This document shows positions 1 to 9,515 of a stretch of DNA of 64,000 nucleotides, piece by piece. The position numbers and the translations under genes were made by a program. The stretch's first letter is position 1, and each line of letters starts with the position of its first letter. The stretch is from Echinimonas agarilytica (lineage in GTDB: Bacteria > Pseudomonadota > Gammaproteobacteria > Enterobacterales > Neiellaceae): NCBI RefSeq assembly GCF_023703465.1, contig NZ_JAMQGP010000006.1, positions 1 to 64,000 on the forward strand. The letters are read 5' to 3'. The notes beneath the pieces were generated by a model. That model made no database searches and was not told the DNA's origin. It saw nothing but the letters and a program-made list of their open reading frames with translations.

Positions 1-71
1 AAGTTATGTCCCCGTTTTACGCGTTAAAAGTCTCCTGAAGCATATTAAAAACATGTGGAATGAAATGACAA

Positions 72-1235
72 ATGTTGAATCGAATTGGGGCCACTCTGTG
101 CATCATTGTGAGCTCAGTCAACTGTGCTCATGGCAACATCAAGAGTTCGTCTGAACATGCGGTTCAACAGCAATCTGTTCGGTTTAATCACGCTCAATTT
201 TTAGGATCGCATAACAGTTATAAGAAGGCCGTTCATCCAACTGTCCTGACATTAATTACCTCGCATAACCCAAAATTATCGCGCCAGATTAATTATTCCC
301 ACATTGATCTCGATGCTCAGCTTGACGTGGGGCTAAGGCATTTAGAAATTGATGTGTTGGTCGATGATACGGGCGGTAAGTATGCGTATCCATTAGCAGA
401 AAAGATTGCTGGAAGTCGTTTGCTAGATAAGGCTGAGCGCCAACAACTTCTTAAACCCGGTTTTAAAGTACTTCATATTCCTGACTTAGACATTTCATCG
501 CATTGTCAGTTGTTTAGCGAATGCTTACATCAATTAACTGCTTGGTCTAATCGAAACCCTGAACATCTACCAATTTCGATCCTACTCAATGTAAAAGAAA
601 GCCACATTAAATTCGTCAAAGGTACTATTCCGGAAGAGTTTGGACCTGCCCAATATCAAGCATTAGACCGTGTGATATTCAATGCTATCTCGGAGCAATC
701 CCTCTTTAGCCCTGACTCGCTTCGAGCTCACTATGACTCACTTGATGAAGCCATTGAACAAGCAGGCTGGCCTTTGTTGAAGGACATGCGTGGGAAGTTC
801 ATCTTCATATTTGATGCCAACACTAAGCAACGAGAGTTATACCGAGATGAACACTTTGCTTTGATGGGGCGCGCCATGTTTGCCAGCTACGAACCTGGAG
901 AGCCAGAGGCGGCAATTATGATCAGGAATAATCCTGTCGAACAATTTTCAGAGATCTCATCACTGGTTGATCAGGGTTACCTTATACGAACTCGAGCGGA
1001 TGCTGATTTGTCCGCACCCACAGCTAAAAATCAGGCTCGATTCCAAGCTGCTAAAGCCAGCGGCGCTCAAGTTATTTCCACTGATTATTACCCCTCGTCA
1101 CCGCAAGCGATAGAGAGTGGCTATCAAGTTTCATTTTCTGATGATTGTTTCGTGCAGTCCAATCAAAGGTTGCAGCGAGAGCATTCGTCAGTTGTTTGTT
1201 TTCAATCGCGCATTGCGCAATACACCCAATATTAA
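72..1235 (+). CDS. secreted Ca2+-dependent phosphoinositide phospholipase C-like protein
   Basis: Predicted secreted phosphodiesterase of the bacterial Ca2+-dependent PI-PLC family (PLC-like TIM barrel). The N-terminus (about residues 1-22) looks like a signal peptide. Residues 46-50 read SHNSY, the usual first catalytic-histidine motif. Residues 80-101 carry an LD.QLD.GLRHLEIDV-like block, and 131-145 carry FKVLHIPDLDISSHC, which holds the second conserved histidine; an NPEHLPI-I block follows. Length 387 aa suits the family. The family cleaves phosphatidylinositol-type or related glycerophospholipid headgroups; the true substrate here is not known. A TonB-dependent receptor starts 18 bp downstream on the same strand, which suggests hydrolysis outside the membrane coupled to uptake. 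The Shine-Dalgarno is weak, so the start is moderately certain. No Fur-like or other operator was recognised in the 71 bases before it. Confidence 0.8.
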   Translation: MLNRIGATLCIIVSSVNCAHGNIKSSSEHAVQQQSVRFNHAQFLGSHNSYKKAVHPTVLTLITSHNPKLSRQINYSHIDLDAQLDVGLRHLEIDVLVDDTGGKYAYPLAEKIAGSRLLDKAERQQLLKPGFKVLHIPDLDISSHCQLFSECLHQLTAWSNRNPEHLPISILLNVKESHIKFVKGTIPEEFGPAQYQALDRVIFNAISEQSLFSPDSLRAHYDSLDEAIEQAGWPLLKDMRGKFIFIFDANTKQRELYRDEHFALMGRAMFASYEPGEPEAAIMIRNNPVEQFSEISSLVDQGYLIRTRADADLSAPTAKNQARFQAAKASGAQVISTDYYPSSPQAIESGYQVSFSDDCFVQSNQRLQREHSSVVCFQSRIAQYTQY

Positions 1236-1253
1236 TACGACTGGAGTATTCTC

Positions 1254-3968
1254 ATGAATTTTTCGTGGACCAAAACAGCGGTATCGGTTGCTGTTCTATC
1301 TGCAATCACCACCACTTCTCTGACGGTGTCTGCTCAAGAAGAGTCAGTAGTCAACCCATCAGAAGTTGAGGCCATTGAAGTTAAGGGGTTTCGTAGCAGC
1401 TTAATTAAGGCTCGCGACTTAAAACGCAGTGCCAATGGTGCACAAGATTCGATTGTGGCAGAAGACATTGCAGACTTTCCTGACTTAAACCTTGCTGATG
1501 CATTGAATCGTATTCCGGGGGTCGCCATTACTCGTGAAGGTGGAGAAGGGCGTCAAATTTCTTTACGCGGTTTGGGCCCCGATTTTACTCAAGTGCAGCT
1601 CAATGGCATGGAAGCGCTGGGTAACTCTTCATCAGCAATGGATAGTCGCGGCGGCACATCGCGTTCTCGTGCATTTGACTTCAATATTTTCGCAGCAGAA
1701 CTCTTTAGTCGAGTCGACGTTAGAAAAGCATTCTCAGCAGACATGGATGAAGGCGGCATTGGCGGTACGGTTAATTTAGAGACAGCAAAGCCTTTCGATT
1801 ATGACGGATTTAAAGGAGCTGTGAGCGGCCAAGTAGGGCATAACTCCCTCGCTGACGATCTGAGTCCTCGAGTGGCAGCATTGGTGTCGAATACATGGGA
1901 TGACTTTGGAGCGTTGATGTCGGTTGCTTACAGCACTCGTGACATCAATGAACAAGGTTACAACACCTATCGCTGGCGACAGAAAAATGCATCAGGAAGT
2001 GATATTTCGGGTCTGCCGCAACGAACTCAAGAGCTTATCAATAATGAAGAGCTGCACTTCTCACGCGGTAGTCGTAATTCCATCTTTTTAAATGATCAAG
2101 AGCGTTTGGGGATCACCACAGCATTTCAATACCGGCCTTCTCAAAGCCTGAATCTCGGACTCGATGTTTTATATGGTGAGTTGAACAATGATCGAGACGA
2201 GTACCATCTTCAAAGCCGAGGTTCGAGTTCAACCGCGTTAGGTTGCGGCGGGCCCGCTTATGCGGGCGATTTGACTTGCTCCGTGGTGAACGAGATTCGA
2301 TACAACGATAAAAACGAAGTGATGTATTCAAACTTCTCTAACACATCGATTCATAGCGAAAGTCGCGAACAGTATGCCGATACTGAGTTTAAGCAGGTTG
2401 TGGCAAACGCGGAATGGCAGATGAACGATGACTTCGCCATTCGAGCATTAGTTGGGCATCAGAGTAGTGATTTCGAAACCGGTAGCGCTAAGGTCTACGT
2501 CGAGACATTTGGTGACTTAACCATTGATTATACCAATGATCGTTTTTATGGCACTAACTCATATGGCTTTGATACCACCGATATTCATCAGTTCAAATAC
2601 CATGAAATTGATCTGCAGGAGACGGAAATCAATAGCAGTTTTGATACAGCCTCGTTGGATTTTGAGTATGTGTTGAATGACAGTTCGTATTTCACCGGTG
2701 GGGTGATATACAAGAAGTTTGAAAATGAAACAGGCCAGGTAGACGGCAAAGATTTAAACAAAAGTGAATGGTCCAACGGTACATTCAGCGATGACATTGC
2801 TGAGGGTGTAGCGTTTACTAACAGAGAGCATCAAAAACTGGCTTGGACGAGCGTTAATGTGAGCGATGTGCTCAATACATGGGCGATTGTTCGCAACCTT
2901 GAATCAGATCCCACCAAGGATGAAGTTGAAGAAGAAACGTTATCTGCATTTGCTCAATACAACATAGATATTGAAGTTCCCATCGGTGATTTACGCGGTG
3001 ACATTGGGGTGCGTTATTACGACACTGAAATTACATCAACAGGTTTTTTGAACGACAACCAGATTGATGTCAGTAACGACTATTCTGACTTCCTGCCTGC
3101 ATTAAATGTGGTTTGGGATGCTACAGATAACTTGGTGGTACGTGGCTCTGCTAGTCAAAATATTACCCGCCCATCGTTGGGTTCAATGAACGCAACCGGT
3201 AATGTAGTCAATGACCCTGACTCACCTTCAGGGCTGAATATTCAAGCAGGAAACCCGCTACTCGAACCGTATGAGTCGGTGAATCTTGATGCATCTTTGG
3301 AGTACTACTTCGATGAAGCAGGATATGCGGCTATTAGCTACTTCCATAAATCGATTGATAATTTCATTTTGGTTGAAACCTATGATCGACCATATGGTGA
3401 AACCGGCTACCCATTGGCATTTCTCGGAGCCAACCAAAATGCGAATACGTTATACACAGTCATACAGCCACAGAACGTAGATGATGCAGACATTAGCGGT
3501 ATCGAAGTTGCGTTTCAAAGAGACTTAGATTTCTTGCCTGCGCCGTTTGATGGATTCGGTGTTATTGCCAACTATACCTATTCGGATGGGGAAACCTTGT
3601 ATCGCAACGTGGGTGGTTCAGGTGAAGATGAATACAAGTCATTCCCTGGGTTGTCGGATCATTCAGGCAACTTCACGGTGTATTACGAGACTGACACATG
3701 GGGGGGGCGCATTGCATCATCTTACCGAAGCGACTACATCTCAACGGTGCAAGCAGGTAACCAAGACGAAGACGAGCGCGGTTTTCATTCAACCACGTAC
3801 GTTGATTTCTCGGCTTTTTATCAAGTTAATGACAACTTAAAGCTGACCCTTGAAGGCTCAAATTTAACGGATGAACACGAAGAGCAATACTCAGATTCGG
3901 CTGACCGACTGTATAACACGACCGAGAACGGCCGTTCTTACTATGTAGGTTTACTTTACGACTTCTGA
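1254..3968 (+). CDS. TonB-dependent receptor (Caulobacter-type, no STN domain)
   Basis: Outer-membrane TonB-dependent receptor of 904 aa. A signal peptide ends near VSA-QEE (about residue 27). A short TonB-box-like stretch (VEAIEVKGF) follows, then a plug with DFPDLNLADALNRIPGVAI and GEGRQISLRGLG, and a 22-strand-type barrel ending in aromatic YVGLLYDF, a normal outer-membrane C-terminus. The motif set belongs to the group annotated as TIGR01782-type receptors, commonly tied to carbohydrate or complex-nutrient uptake. There is no N-terminal STN domain, so this receptor should transport but not signal. GGAG sits 9 bases before the ATG. It lies 18 bp after the phospholipase-like gene and is followed by a strong terminator, so the two form one transcription unit. 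It is clearly paralogous to the receptor at 5760-8723. Confidence 0.88.
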   Translation: MNFSWTKTAVSVAVLSAITTTSLTVSAQEESVVNPSEVEAIEVKGFRSSLIKARDLKRSANGAQDSIVAEDIADFPDLNLADALNRIPGVAITREGGEGRQISLRGLGPDFTQVQLNGMEALGNSSSAMDSRGGTSRSRAFDFNIFAAELFSRVDVRKAFSADMDEGGIGGTVNLETAKPFDYDGFKGAVSGQVGHNSLADDLSPRVAALVSNTWDDFGALMSVAYSTRDINEQGYNTYRWRQKNASGSDISGLPQRTQELINNEELHFSRGSRNSIFLNDQERLGITTAFQYRPSQSLNLGLDVLYGELNNDRDEYHLQSRGSSSTALGCGGPAYAGDLTCSVVNEIRYNDKNEVMYSNFSNTSIHSESREQYADTEFKQVVANAEWQMNDDFAIRALVGHQSSDFETGSAKVYVETFGDLTIDYTNDRFYGTNSYGFDTTDIHQFKYHEIDLQETEINSSFDTASLDFEYVLNDSSYFTGGVIYKKFENETGQVDGKDLNKSEWSNGTFSDDIAEGVAFTNREHQKLAWTSVNVSDVLNTWAIVRNLESDPTKDEVEEETLSAFAQYNIDIEVPIGDLRGDIGVRYYDTEITSTGFLNDNQIDVSNDYSDFLPALNVVWDATDNLVVRGSASQNITRPSLGSMNATGNVVNDPDSPSGLNIQAGNPLLEPYESVNLDASLEYYFDEAGYAAISYFHKSIDNFILVETYDRPYGETGYPLAFLGANQNANTLYTVIQPQNVDDADISGIEVAFQRDLDFLPAPFDGFGVIANYTYSDGETLYRNVGGSGEDEYKSFPGLSDHSGNFTVYYETDTWGGRIASSYRSDYISTVQAGNQDEDERGFHSTTYVDFSAFYQVNDNLKLTLEGSNLTDEHEEQYSDSADRLYNTTENGRSYYVGLLYDF

Positions 3969-3994
3969 TTTTAACTTCAAAAGTTCTTGTTGTA

Positions 3995-4024
3995 GCCCGC
4001 TTCGAAAGAAGCGGGCCTTTTTAG
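3995..4024 (+). terminator. rho-independent terminator after the first TonB receptor
   Basis: A perfect 9-bp stem (GCCCGCTTC at 3995-4003, GAAGCGGGC at 4008-4016) with a GAAA tetraloop is followed by CCTTTTTAGTTTT. It separates the phospholipase-receptor unit from the sigma factor operon. Confidence 0.9.
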
Positions 4025-4171
4025 TTTTATTTGAGGCTAAGCTGTGTCATGAATATTGAGTTAATTAGAAAAATTGAAAATTCACACACTCTTCACAATT
4101 CAGTGTTACCGTACTTCAATTCCTTGGGGGCGGCAGTGATTGCGCCTCGCCAGCATTCATATTTTTTGGCG

Positions 4172-4741
4172 ATGAATAATTCCATAACCTCTAAACTTAA
4201 AAGTATATCTGTGGACGATGGAGCCGCTTCGGATCAATTCTCAAATACATCTTTAGAGCTTGCCAGTCGCATTCCTCAAATACGAAATTTCATTGCCTCT
4301 AAAGTGCCAGATCGACAAGAAGTAGACGACCTAGTGCAAGACACGATATGTAAAACACTGTCTGCATCGATTAAAACCGACCTATCGAACCCATTGGCCT
4401 ACGCCATTCAAGTGGCTAAATCTAACATCGTTGAACACTGGAAAAAGCAAAGCGTTCCTCATGTTGAAATTGAAGATGACATGAGCGTCACTGTTAAATC
4501 TCCAGAATCGCTTCACCTATCAGAAATGCGCAGTGCAGCAGTGTTAAACATCATTGGTGATATGCCCGAGCTACGGCGCAGCATTTTTATGAAGCGCCGT
4601 GTAGAAGGCTGGTCACGAAATCAAATCGCAAGCGAGTTTTCTGTTTCAGTTGAGGTGGTTAAAAAGCATTTAACCCGAGCTATGGTGACGCTAACTCTTG
4701 AATTAGAAAAACTCGACCTCGTAGAGGAGGACGGAAAATGA
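4172..4741 (+). CDS. RNA polymerase sigma factor, ECF family (FecI-like)
   Basis: ECF sigma factor of about 189 aa. Region 2 is visible as VDDLVQDTICKTL plus NPLAYAIQVAKSNIVEHWKK. Region 4 is visible as MPELRRSIFMKRRVEGWSRNQIASEFSVSVEVVKKHL, a sigma-70 region 4 helix-turn-helix. Translation can be extended upstream to ATG 4049 or TTG 4031 (236 aa); I prefer ATG 4172 because it gives the usual ECF length, though no start has a good ribosome binding site. Its stop overlaps the ATG of fecR by 4 bp (ATGA), so the two are translationally coupled. Together with FecR and an STN receptor it forms a classic cell-surface signalling cascade. Likely targets are its own operon and possibly the upstream phospholipase-receptor pair; that is inference. 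Confidence 0.88.
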   Translation: MNNSITSKLKSISVDDGAASDQFSNTSLELASRIPQIRNFIASKVPDRQEVDDLVQDTICKTLSASIKTDLSNPLAYAIQVAKSNIVEHWKKQSVPHVEIEDDMSVTVKSPESLHLSEMRSAAVLNIIGDMPELRRSIFMKRRVEGWSRNQIASEFSVSVEVVKKHLTRAMVTLTLELEKLDLVEEDGK

Positions 4742-5763
4742 GTCAATTTACCCCACAATTCTCTGAGGACGTGCTGGAGGAAGCTGCGGATTGGCTGGAT
4801 CAGATTCATGAATTGACCGCCCAAGAGCAAGCCGAATTGATGATTTGGTTGTCAGAGCCATCACATTATAGTGCGCTGATGTACATGAGCCGCGCGCTTG
4901 GTATTGCTGAAATCAACACAGTATTAGCAGGTTATAAAGACAACCCAATCGATATTCCGTTGCATCGCGTCACAAATGAGCTGGATCTTTCTAGCGGCGA
5001 AGCATCTTCTGCTCCCAAGAAAAAATCAGCAGCAAGGCATTGGTTAATCGCGGCATCGGTCTGTGCTTTTGTTGTGACTGCAAGTGTGTTGTTGAGCCAG
5101 CAGAGTCAGTTAGAAAATGAAGTAATCGCCAGCGTCTCCGTCCCCTTGCACACCCTATCTGCACCGATAGGGAAGAATGAGCAGGTTGAGTTAGACGACG
5201 GCACCAAGCTGCATATGAATAGCCATTCTACCTTGCATGTGAGTTTGACTAAGGATATTCGACAAACGCAGTTAGATTATGGCGAGGTGTATTTTGATGT
5301 GGCGCGTGATACTTCTCGCCCGTTTGTCATTCAAACCAGCTTTGCTGATATCGAAGTGTTAGGCACACGATTCAATGTTGATGCCCAAGGTGATGGCTTG
5401 ACCGTTACGGTTGATGAAGGGCATGTTCGAGTGCGAGAACAGTACGACTTATACCCGGGCGATCGGTTATTTATCGACTTGCTAGGGCAGGTAGAAGTCA
5501 CTCAGTTTGATGCAAAAAACAGAGCCGATTGGCGTTCGGGCTGGTTGGATATTACGGACGTGGAACTGGAAAAAGTCATTCAGCAATTGCAGCATTACAG
5601 CCCTAAAAAGTTAGTGGTTGAACCTTCTCTTGGTCAGCAAATGATGCTCTCTGGACGCTTCAATATTAGAACGCCGTCCGCAACACTAGCGCTTATTGGT
5701 GAATTGCACCAAGTCGATATTGTAGAGACGCCAGCCAATATTTATTTGAGTCGCATTAGATGA
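4738..5763 (+). CDS. FecR-family anti-sigma/sigma regulator
   Basis: Inner-membrane regulator of 341 aa. An N-terminal cytoplasmic DUF4880-like segment (EEAADWLDQIHELTAQEQAEL, about 13-35) would bind the sigma factor. One transmembrane helix lies around 104-122 (WLIAASVCAFVVTASVLL). The periplasmic FecR domain (about 140-245) contains DDGTKLHMNSHSTL and FDVARDTSRPFVI, and a DUF4974-like C-terminal domain follows (DVELEKVIQQL onward). It relays ligand binding from the STN domain of the partner receptor to the ECF sigma factor. Both ends overlap their neighbours by 4 bp (ATGA), so stoichiometry is probably set by translational coupling. Confidence 0.92.
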   Translation: MSQFTPQFSEDVLEEAADWLDQIHELTAQEQAELMIWLSEPSHYSALMYMSRALGIAEINTVLAGYKDNPIDIPLHRVTNELDLSSGEASSAPKKKSAARHWLIAASVCAFVVTASVLLSQQSQLENEVIASVSVPLHTLSAPIGKNEQVELDDGTKLHMNSHSTLHVSLTKDIRQTQLDYGEVYFDVARDTSRPFVIQTSFADIEVLGTRFNVDAQGDGLTVTVDEGHVRVREQYDLYPGDRLFIDLLGQVEVTQFDAKNRADWRSGWLDITDVELEKVIQQLQHYSPKKLVVEPSLGQQMMLSGRFNIRTPSATLALIGELHQVDIVETPANIYLSRIR

Positions 5764-8723
5764 TTAAAGGCTTCAGTTGGGCGAGAGTGTATTATTTCTC
5801 CCAATTGCTTGTTGGACTTTATACCACAAGCCTTGTTCCTATGGCGTGGGCCGAGGCTCCCAATATCCCACGCCAAGTAGCACTTTCTGCTGGGGAATTA
5901 AATCGTTCTCTGAGCGCACTATCCGAACAATTCAACATCGCTATTATCTCGGATGCCGGGATCGTCGAAGGGCTTGAAAGCCCCTCAATACAAGGTTCAA
6001 TGAGCCTTGAATCAGCACTAAAAACAATATTAACTCCGCATCATTTGACAGCAAAAAGTACCCATGCAGGTATTCTCATTGAACGCTCAGAACCATCGGC
6101 TCCGCCATCCAACAATACGATACCAAAACAGCGCCAAGACACATTCGACAGATTAGAGGTTCACGGTTACAGCAATGCTCTAGAGTTGTCATATTCGGCT
6201 AAATACGCGTCTCAAGAGCTCAAAGAATATATGTTCGCAGACGAAATCGGTAAGTTGCCTGAACGCAGCATTGCTGAGGTACTTAACAGGATGCCGGGGG
6301 TGACTATCACACGAGAAGCGGGAGAAGGCAGGCAAGTCTCGGTGCGAGGATTAGATTCAGGTTTTACGCGAGTACAGTTCAATGGCATGGAGTCACTAGC
6401 GACAGGTGCGAGCATTGATTCGCGCGGGGGAGTCAATAATACTCGGAAGTTTGATTTGAATCTTATTCCTGCCGAGCTAATCCGCTCCGTTGAAGTCTAT
6501 AAATCGAGCAACGCAAGCATTGATGGAGGCGGGATCTCCGGTACGGTGAACCTTAAAACTCCGTTGCCGCTTGAACTAAGTGACGAACAAAGCTCAATTT
6601 CTATTGAGCAAAGCTACAATGATTTTTCTGAAACGTGGGGGCATGGTGTGTCGGCTTTATTGAGCCGAATGAATGACACCCACTCGTTCGGAGTGGCGCT
6701 AAGTGGTGCATATGTTGACCGTGATACAACGGAAAAAGGGTATTCAACTATTCGGTGGGCACAAGGTGATTGGGGGAACCTGTATCAAGCTGGACGAACA
6801 GGGCAAAGTGTCAGTTCGACTGATATCGATAAGTTGGAATCAGGAGAAACGTACCACTCTCGATATAGCCGCTACGATGTATACCAACGGAATATAAAGC
6901 GAATTGCAGGATTAGTTTCAGCGCAGTGGCGACCCAATCAATCGGTTCAAGTGGCAGGCAATGTGATTGCAGGCAACATGGCTGTGCGTATGGATGAATA
7001 TCACATTAGTTCATCGGGCTTGGCGGTCAATGATTTATCCGGTGTGATTGTGAATGAGGTTCACTTTGACGGCGACGATTTAGTGTATGCCGATTTAGAC
7101 AACGTTGATTTAAGAACCGAGTACAACCGCGAGCGTCATCAAACAGATTATGTTCAAGCGCAACTTTGGATGGATTATGAGTTCAATTCAAAGACTCAAG
7201 TTACCGTCTCATTGGGTGCACAAAATGCCAAGTTCGACAGCCCTATCCACGACAAAGTCTATTTATGGTCACCTCAACAATCCTTTCGTTATGATTTTAG
7301 TCAGCATTCCCGTATTTCGGTGAATGACTATGGCGCAGGTTTGCACACCAAAGAAGACTGGTCTTTGTATCAAACCACACGAGATATCGATTTAGTGGAA
7401 AACCGCTTCGTTCAAACCAAGATAGATATAAATCATGAATTGTCGCCTTGGTGGGAGTTGAGAGCGGGAATTCAATATAAAACTTACCAAAATGAAAATG
7501 AACGGGTGCGTTTTCGAGACATAAGCATGCGCAATCAAAATGTTGCGGCGATTACCGAAAACTCTCCGGTGGATTATGGCAAAAATATGGGGGTGGTAGG
7601 GCTTCCTAGCACTTGGATTGTAGCGGGACATGATGCATTTTCGTCGTTATATGACGGTGATCCAACTCAGAACCAGTCGCCAGATTTGAGTGCCAAGTTG
7701 CGTGAATACTTGATTGCAGGGTATCTACAAACAGTTTTTGATGAACCTTTTGACGATATTCCATTGTCTGGGAATTTGGGGTTTCGTTGGGAATCTATTC
7801 GGCAACGCAGCCAGGGTACGATTGCCACGCCTGAAGAGCCTGAGATTTTCGACTCATTGCAACGCCATGCTCAAATTCTTCCTTCGATGAATTTGATTTG
7901 GCAGTTTTCCGAGAAAATACAAGCGCGATTCGCGGCAAATAGAAATTGGTCAAAAGCAGAGATTAGACAGCTTAATCCGTCGCATGCGATTAATGTGGGC
8001 GGGCAAAGTTTGAATCGCGGCAATCCTGAGTTAAAACCTATGGTTGCAGACTCCATTGATGTAGGGCTCGACTGGTTTTCACGTAATCAGCATTTTATTT
8101 CTGTGGGGGTATTTTACAAAGACATTGATTCATTAGTGCATGAAGAGTCTCGAATGCAGCCATTTTCAGAAACGGGACTTAGTCTTGATTTAATTTCTGA
8201 TAGAGGTCAAGACGGTGACACTGTCTATTGGGTCAGTGAACCGACCAATGGCGATTCGGTTGAATTACTGGGTGCCGAGCTGTCGACCATGTTTTCGCTA
8301 TGGCACAGCACTGATGGTGCGCCGAAACTCAGTTTTAATTACACCTTTAGTGATGCGCAAGATAGCTATTCGGTGGGAGATCAACGAGTGACTTCTCCTT
8401 TAATTGGCTTGTCGCGACATATCGGCAATGCCACGCTTTTTTACGACACTGCAAAATTTGGCTTTAGGGTGTCAGGAAACTATCGTTCGGCATACGTGCA
8501 GTCAGTGCCCAGTGGGAATAACAATGATGAAGACGGACTCAACAGCGCTTTCTATCTGGATATGTCGGGTTATTATCAATGGGCCGAGTCGATTCGGTTT
8601 GATCTGGAGATCTCAAACTTAACGGATGAAGTGTTTGATTTATATATCGACAGTAGCAACCGACCCTATAATTACACTCAGTCAGGCACAGAGTTTAAGG
8701 TCCAGTTGAATGTGCAAATTTAA
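5760..8723 (+). CDS. TonB-dependent transducer with STN signalling domain
   Basis: Outer-membrane receptor of 987 aa and FecA-type transducer. The signal peptide ends near AWA-EAP (about residue 32). A secretin/TonB N-terminal (STN) domain spans roughly 38-115 (ELNRSLSALSEQFNIAIISD ... SLESALKTILTPHHL). The plug follows with IAEVLNRMPGVTITREAGE and GRQVSVRGLDSGFTRVQFN, then the barrel to the C-terminus (EFKVQLNVQI). The plug motifs are nearly the same as in the upstream receptor, so the two share a receptor subfamily and probably a ligand class. The STN domain should contact the FecR protein encoded just upstream. The ATG overlaps the fecR stop. The stop codon abuts the convergent TetR gene directly. 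Confidence 0.92.
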   Translation: MIKGFSWARVYYFSQLLVGLYTTSLVPMAWAEAPNIPRQVALSAGELNRSLSALSEQFNIAIISDAGIVEGLESPSIQGSMSLESALKTILTPHHLTAKSTHAGILIERSEPSAPPSNNTIPKQRQDTFDRLEVHGYSNALELSYSAKYASQELKEYMFADEIGKLPERSIAEVLNRMPGVTITREAGEGRQVSVRGLDSGFTRVQFNGMESLATGASIDSRGGVNNTRKFDLNLIPAELIRSVEVYKSSNASIDGGGISGTVNLKTPLPLELSDEQSSISIEQSYNDFSETWGHGVSALLSRMNDTHSFGVALSGAYVDRDTTEKGYSTIRWAQGDWGNLYQAGRTGQSVSSTDIDKLESGETYHSRYSRYDVYQRNIKRIAGLVSAQWRPNQSVQVAGNVIAGNMAVRMDEYHISSSGLAVNDLSGVIVNEVHFDGDDLVYADLDNVDLRTEYNRERHQTDYVQAQLWMDYEFNSKTQVTVSLGAQNAKFDSPIHDKVYLWSPQQSFRYDFSQHSRISVNDYGAGLHTKEDWSLYQTTRDIDLVENRFVQTKIDINHELSPWWELRAGIQYKTYQNENERVRFRDISMRNQNVAAITENSPVDYGKNMGVVGLPSTWIVAGHDAFSSLYDGDPTQNQSPDLSAKLREYLIAGYLQTVFDEPFDDIPLSGNLGFRWESIRQRSQGTIATPEEPEIFDSLQRHAQILPSMNLIWQFSEKIQARFAANRNWSKAEIRQLNPSHAINVGGQSLNRGNPELKPMVADSIDVGLDWFSRNQHFISVGVFYKDIDSLVHEESRMQPFSETGLSLDLISDRGQDGDTVYWVSEPTNGDSVELLGAELSTMFSLWHSTDGAPKLSFNYTFSDAQDSYSVGDQRVTSPLIGLSRHIGNATLFYDTAKFGFRVSGNYRSAYVQSVPSGNNNDEDGLNSAFYLDMSGYYQWAESIRFDLEISNLTDEVFDLYIDSSNRPYNYTQSGTEFKVQLNVQI

Positions 8724-9320
8724 TCATTCGCAATGCGTTAGAGTGGCAATAGAGGCCATGCACCAGTCTAATTGATGTTGCAGTTGCTCGTTTGATAATC
8801 CCATTTGGGAAGCCGAACGTAGGCCCATTAATTGAACTTGAACGAAGGTTGCCACGTCATTTGGAGCAAGAGAACGGTCTATTTCCCCTGCATCTTGGAT
8901 ACTGTTGATGAGACCACAAAGTGCCCCTTGAAATGACTCAATATAAGCTTGGGCGGCTTGGCGGGCGCGGTGTTCGTGGTCTTCTATTTCTAATAACGTT
9001 TTAGCGAGCATGCAGGCGCGAGCCGCTTGATGCTGATTGCCTATCGATACGCTTTGAATAAATGTTCTCAGTGCATCTAAGCCGCAATCAGTTGAGTCTA
9101 AAGCTTGGTGAAATCGCAGTTCCATTTCGTTTTGGTATGCAGTAATCGCCTCAATGAAGATGCCATCTTTATTGCCAAACTCGGCGTAAATACTTGCTGG
9201 CCTCATATCAAGCTCAGCGCTTAGATCTCGCATAGAGGTTGCATGATAACCTTGTCGCCAAAACAACTCTTTGGCTTTTTGAGTGACATCTTCGCGGTCA
9301 AAGCGTTTAGGGTTTGGCAT
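8724..9320 (-). CDS. TetR/AcrR-family transcriptional regulator
   Basis: TetR repressor of 198 aa. The N-terminal helix-turn-helix is typical: REDVTQKAKELFWRQGYHAT then SMRDLSAELDMRPASIYAEF and NKDGIF. The C-terminal ligand domain resembles that of AcrR-like regulators with LRTFIQSVS and ARACMLAKTLLE motifs. The chosen ATG has GGAAG 6 bases upstream; an extra TTG one codon earlier is less likely. It converges on the receptor at 5760 with no gap between stop codons, so read-through between them is possible. No operator or adjacent efflux target was identified; the regulated gene is unknown. Confidence 0.88.
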   Translation of the reverse strand: MPNPKRFDREDVTQKAKELFWRQGYHATSMRDLSAELDMRPASIYAEFGNKDGIFIEAITAYQNEMELRFHQALDSTDCGLDALRTFIQSVSIGNQHQAARACMLAKTLLEIEDHEHRARQAAQAYIESFQGALCGLINSIQDAGEIDRSLAPNDVATFVQVQLMGLRSASQMGLSNEQLQHQLDWCMASIATLTHCE

Positions 9321-9466
9321 CAACAGCTTCCAAATTGAAAAGGGAACACGGAAGCATTTTAACTTGAACGAGTGATAAAGTAAAAGTGAGCCAAATGTTG
9401 TCTAAACGATTGCCTCACGGCACGGCTCTCTGAATTGGGTTGATAAGGGGGCAGAATGGTATACGA

Positions 9467-9483
9467 CAATTCACAGAGAATTG
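9467..9483. repeat. short inverted repeat between tetR and the CVNH-like gene
   Basis: CAATTC (9467-9472) and GAATTG (9478-9483) are separated by 5 bases. It lies just downstream of the CVNH-like gene and upstream of tetR. There is no T tract, so it could be an operator or a weak hairpin; the role is unknown. Confidence 0.35.
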
Positions 9484-9515
9484 CCGCATATGAACAAATC
9501 TAATTCAGTATTCGG

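Noticed and set aside
1-71. Fur box or FecI-type promoter upstream of the phospholipase-like gene
   Set aside because: No convincing match could be found by eye in the 71 bases; the window may cut the promoter region.
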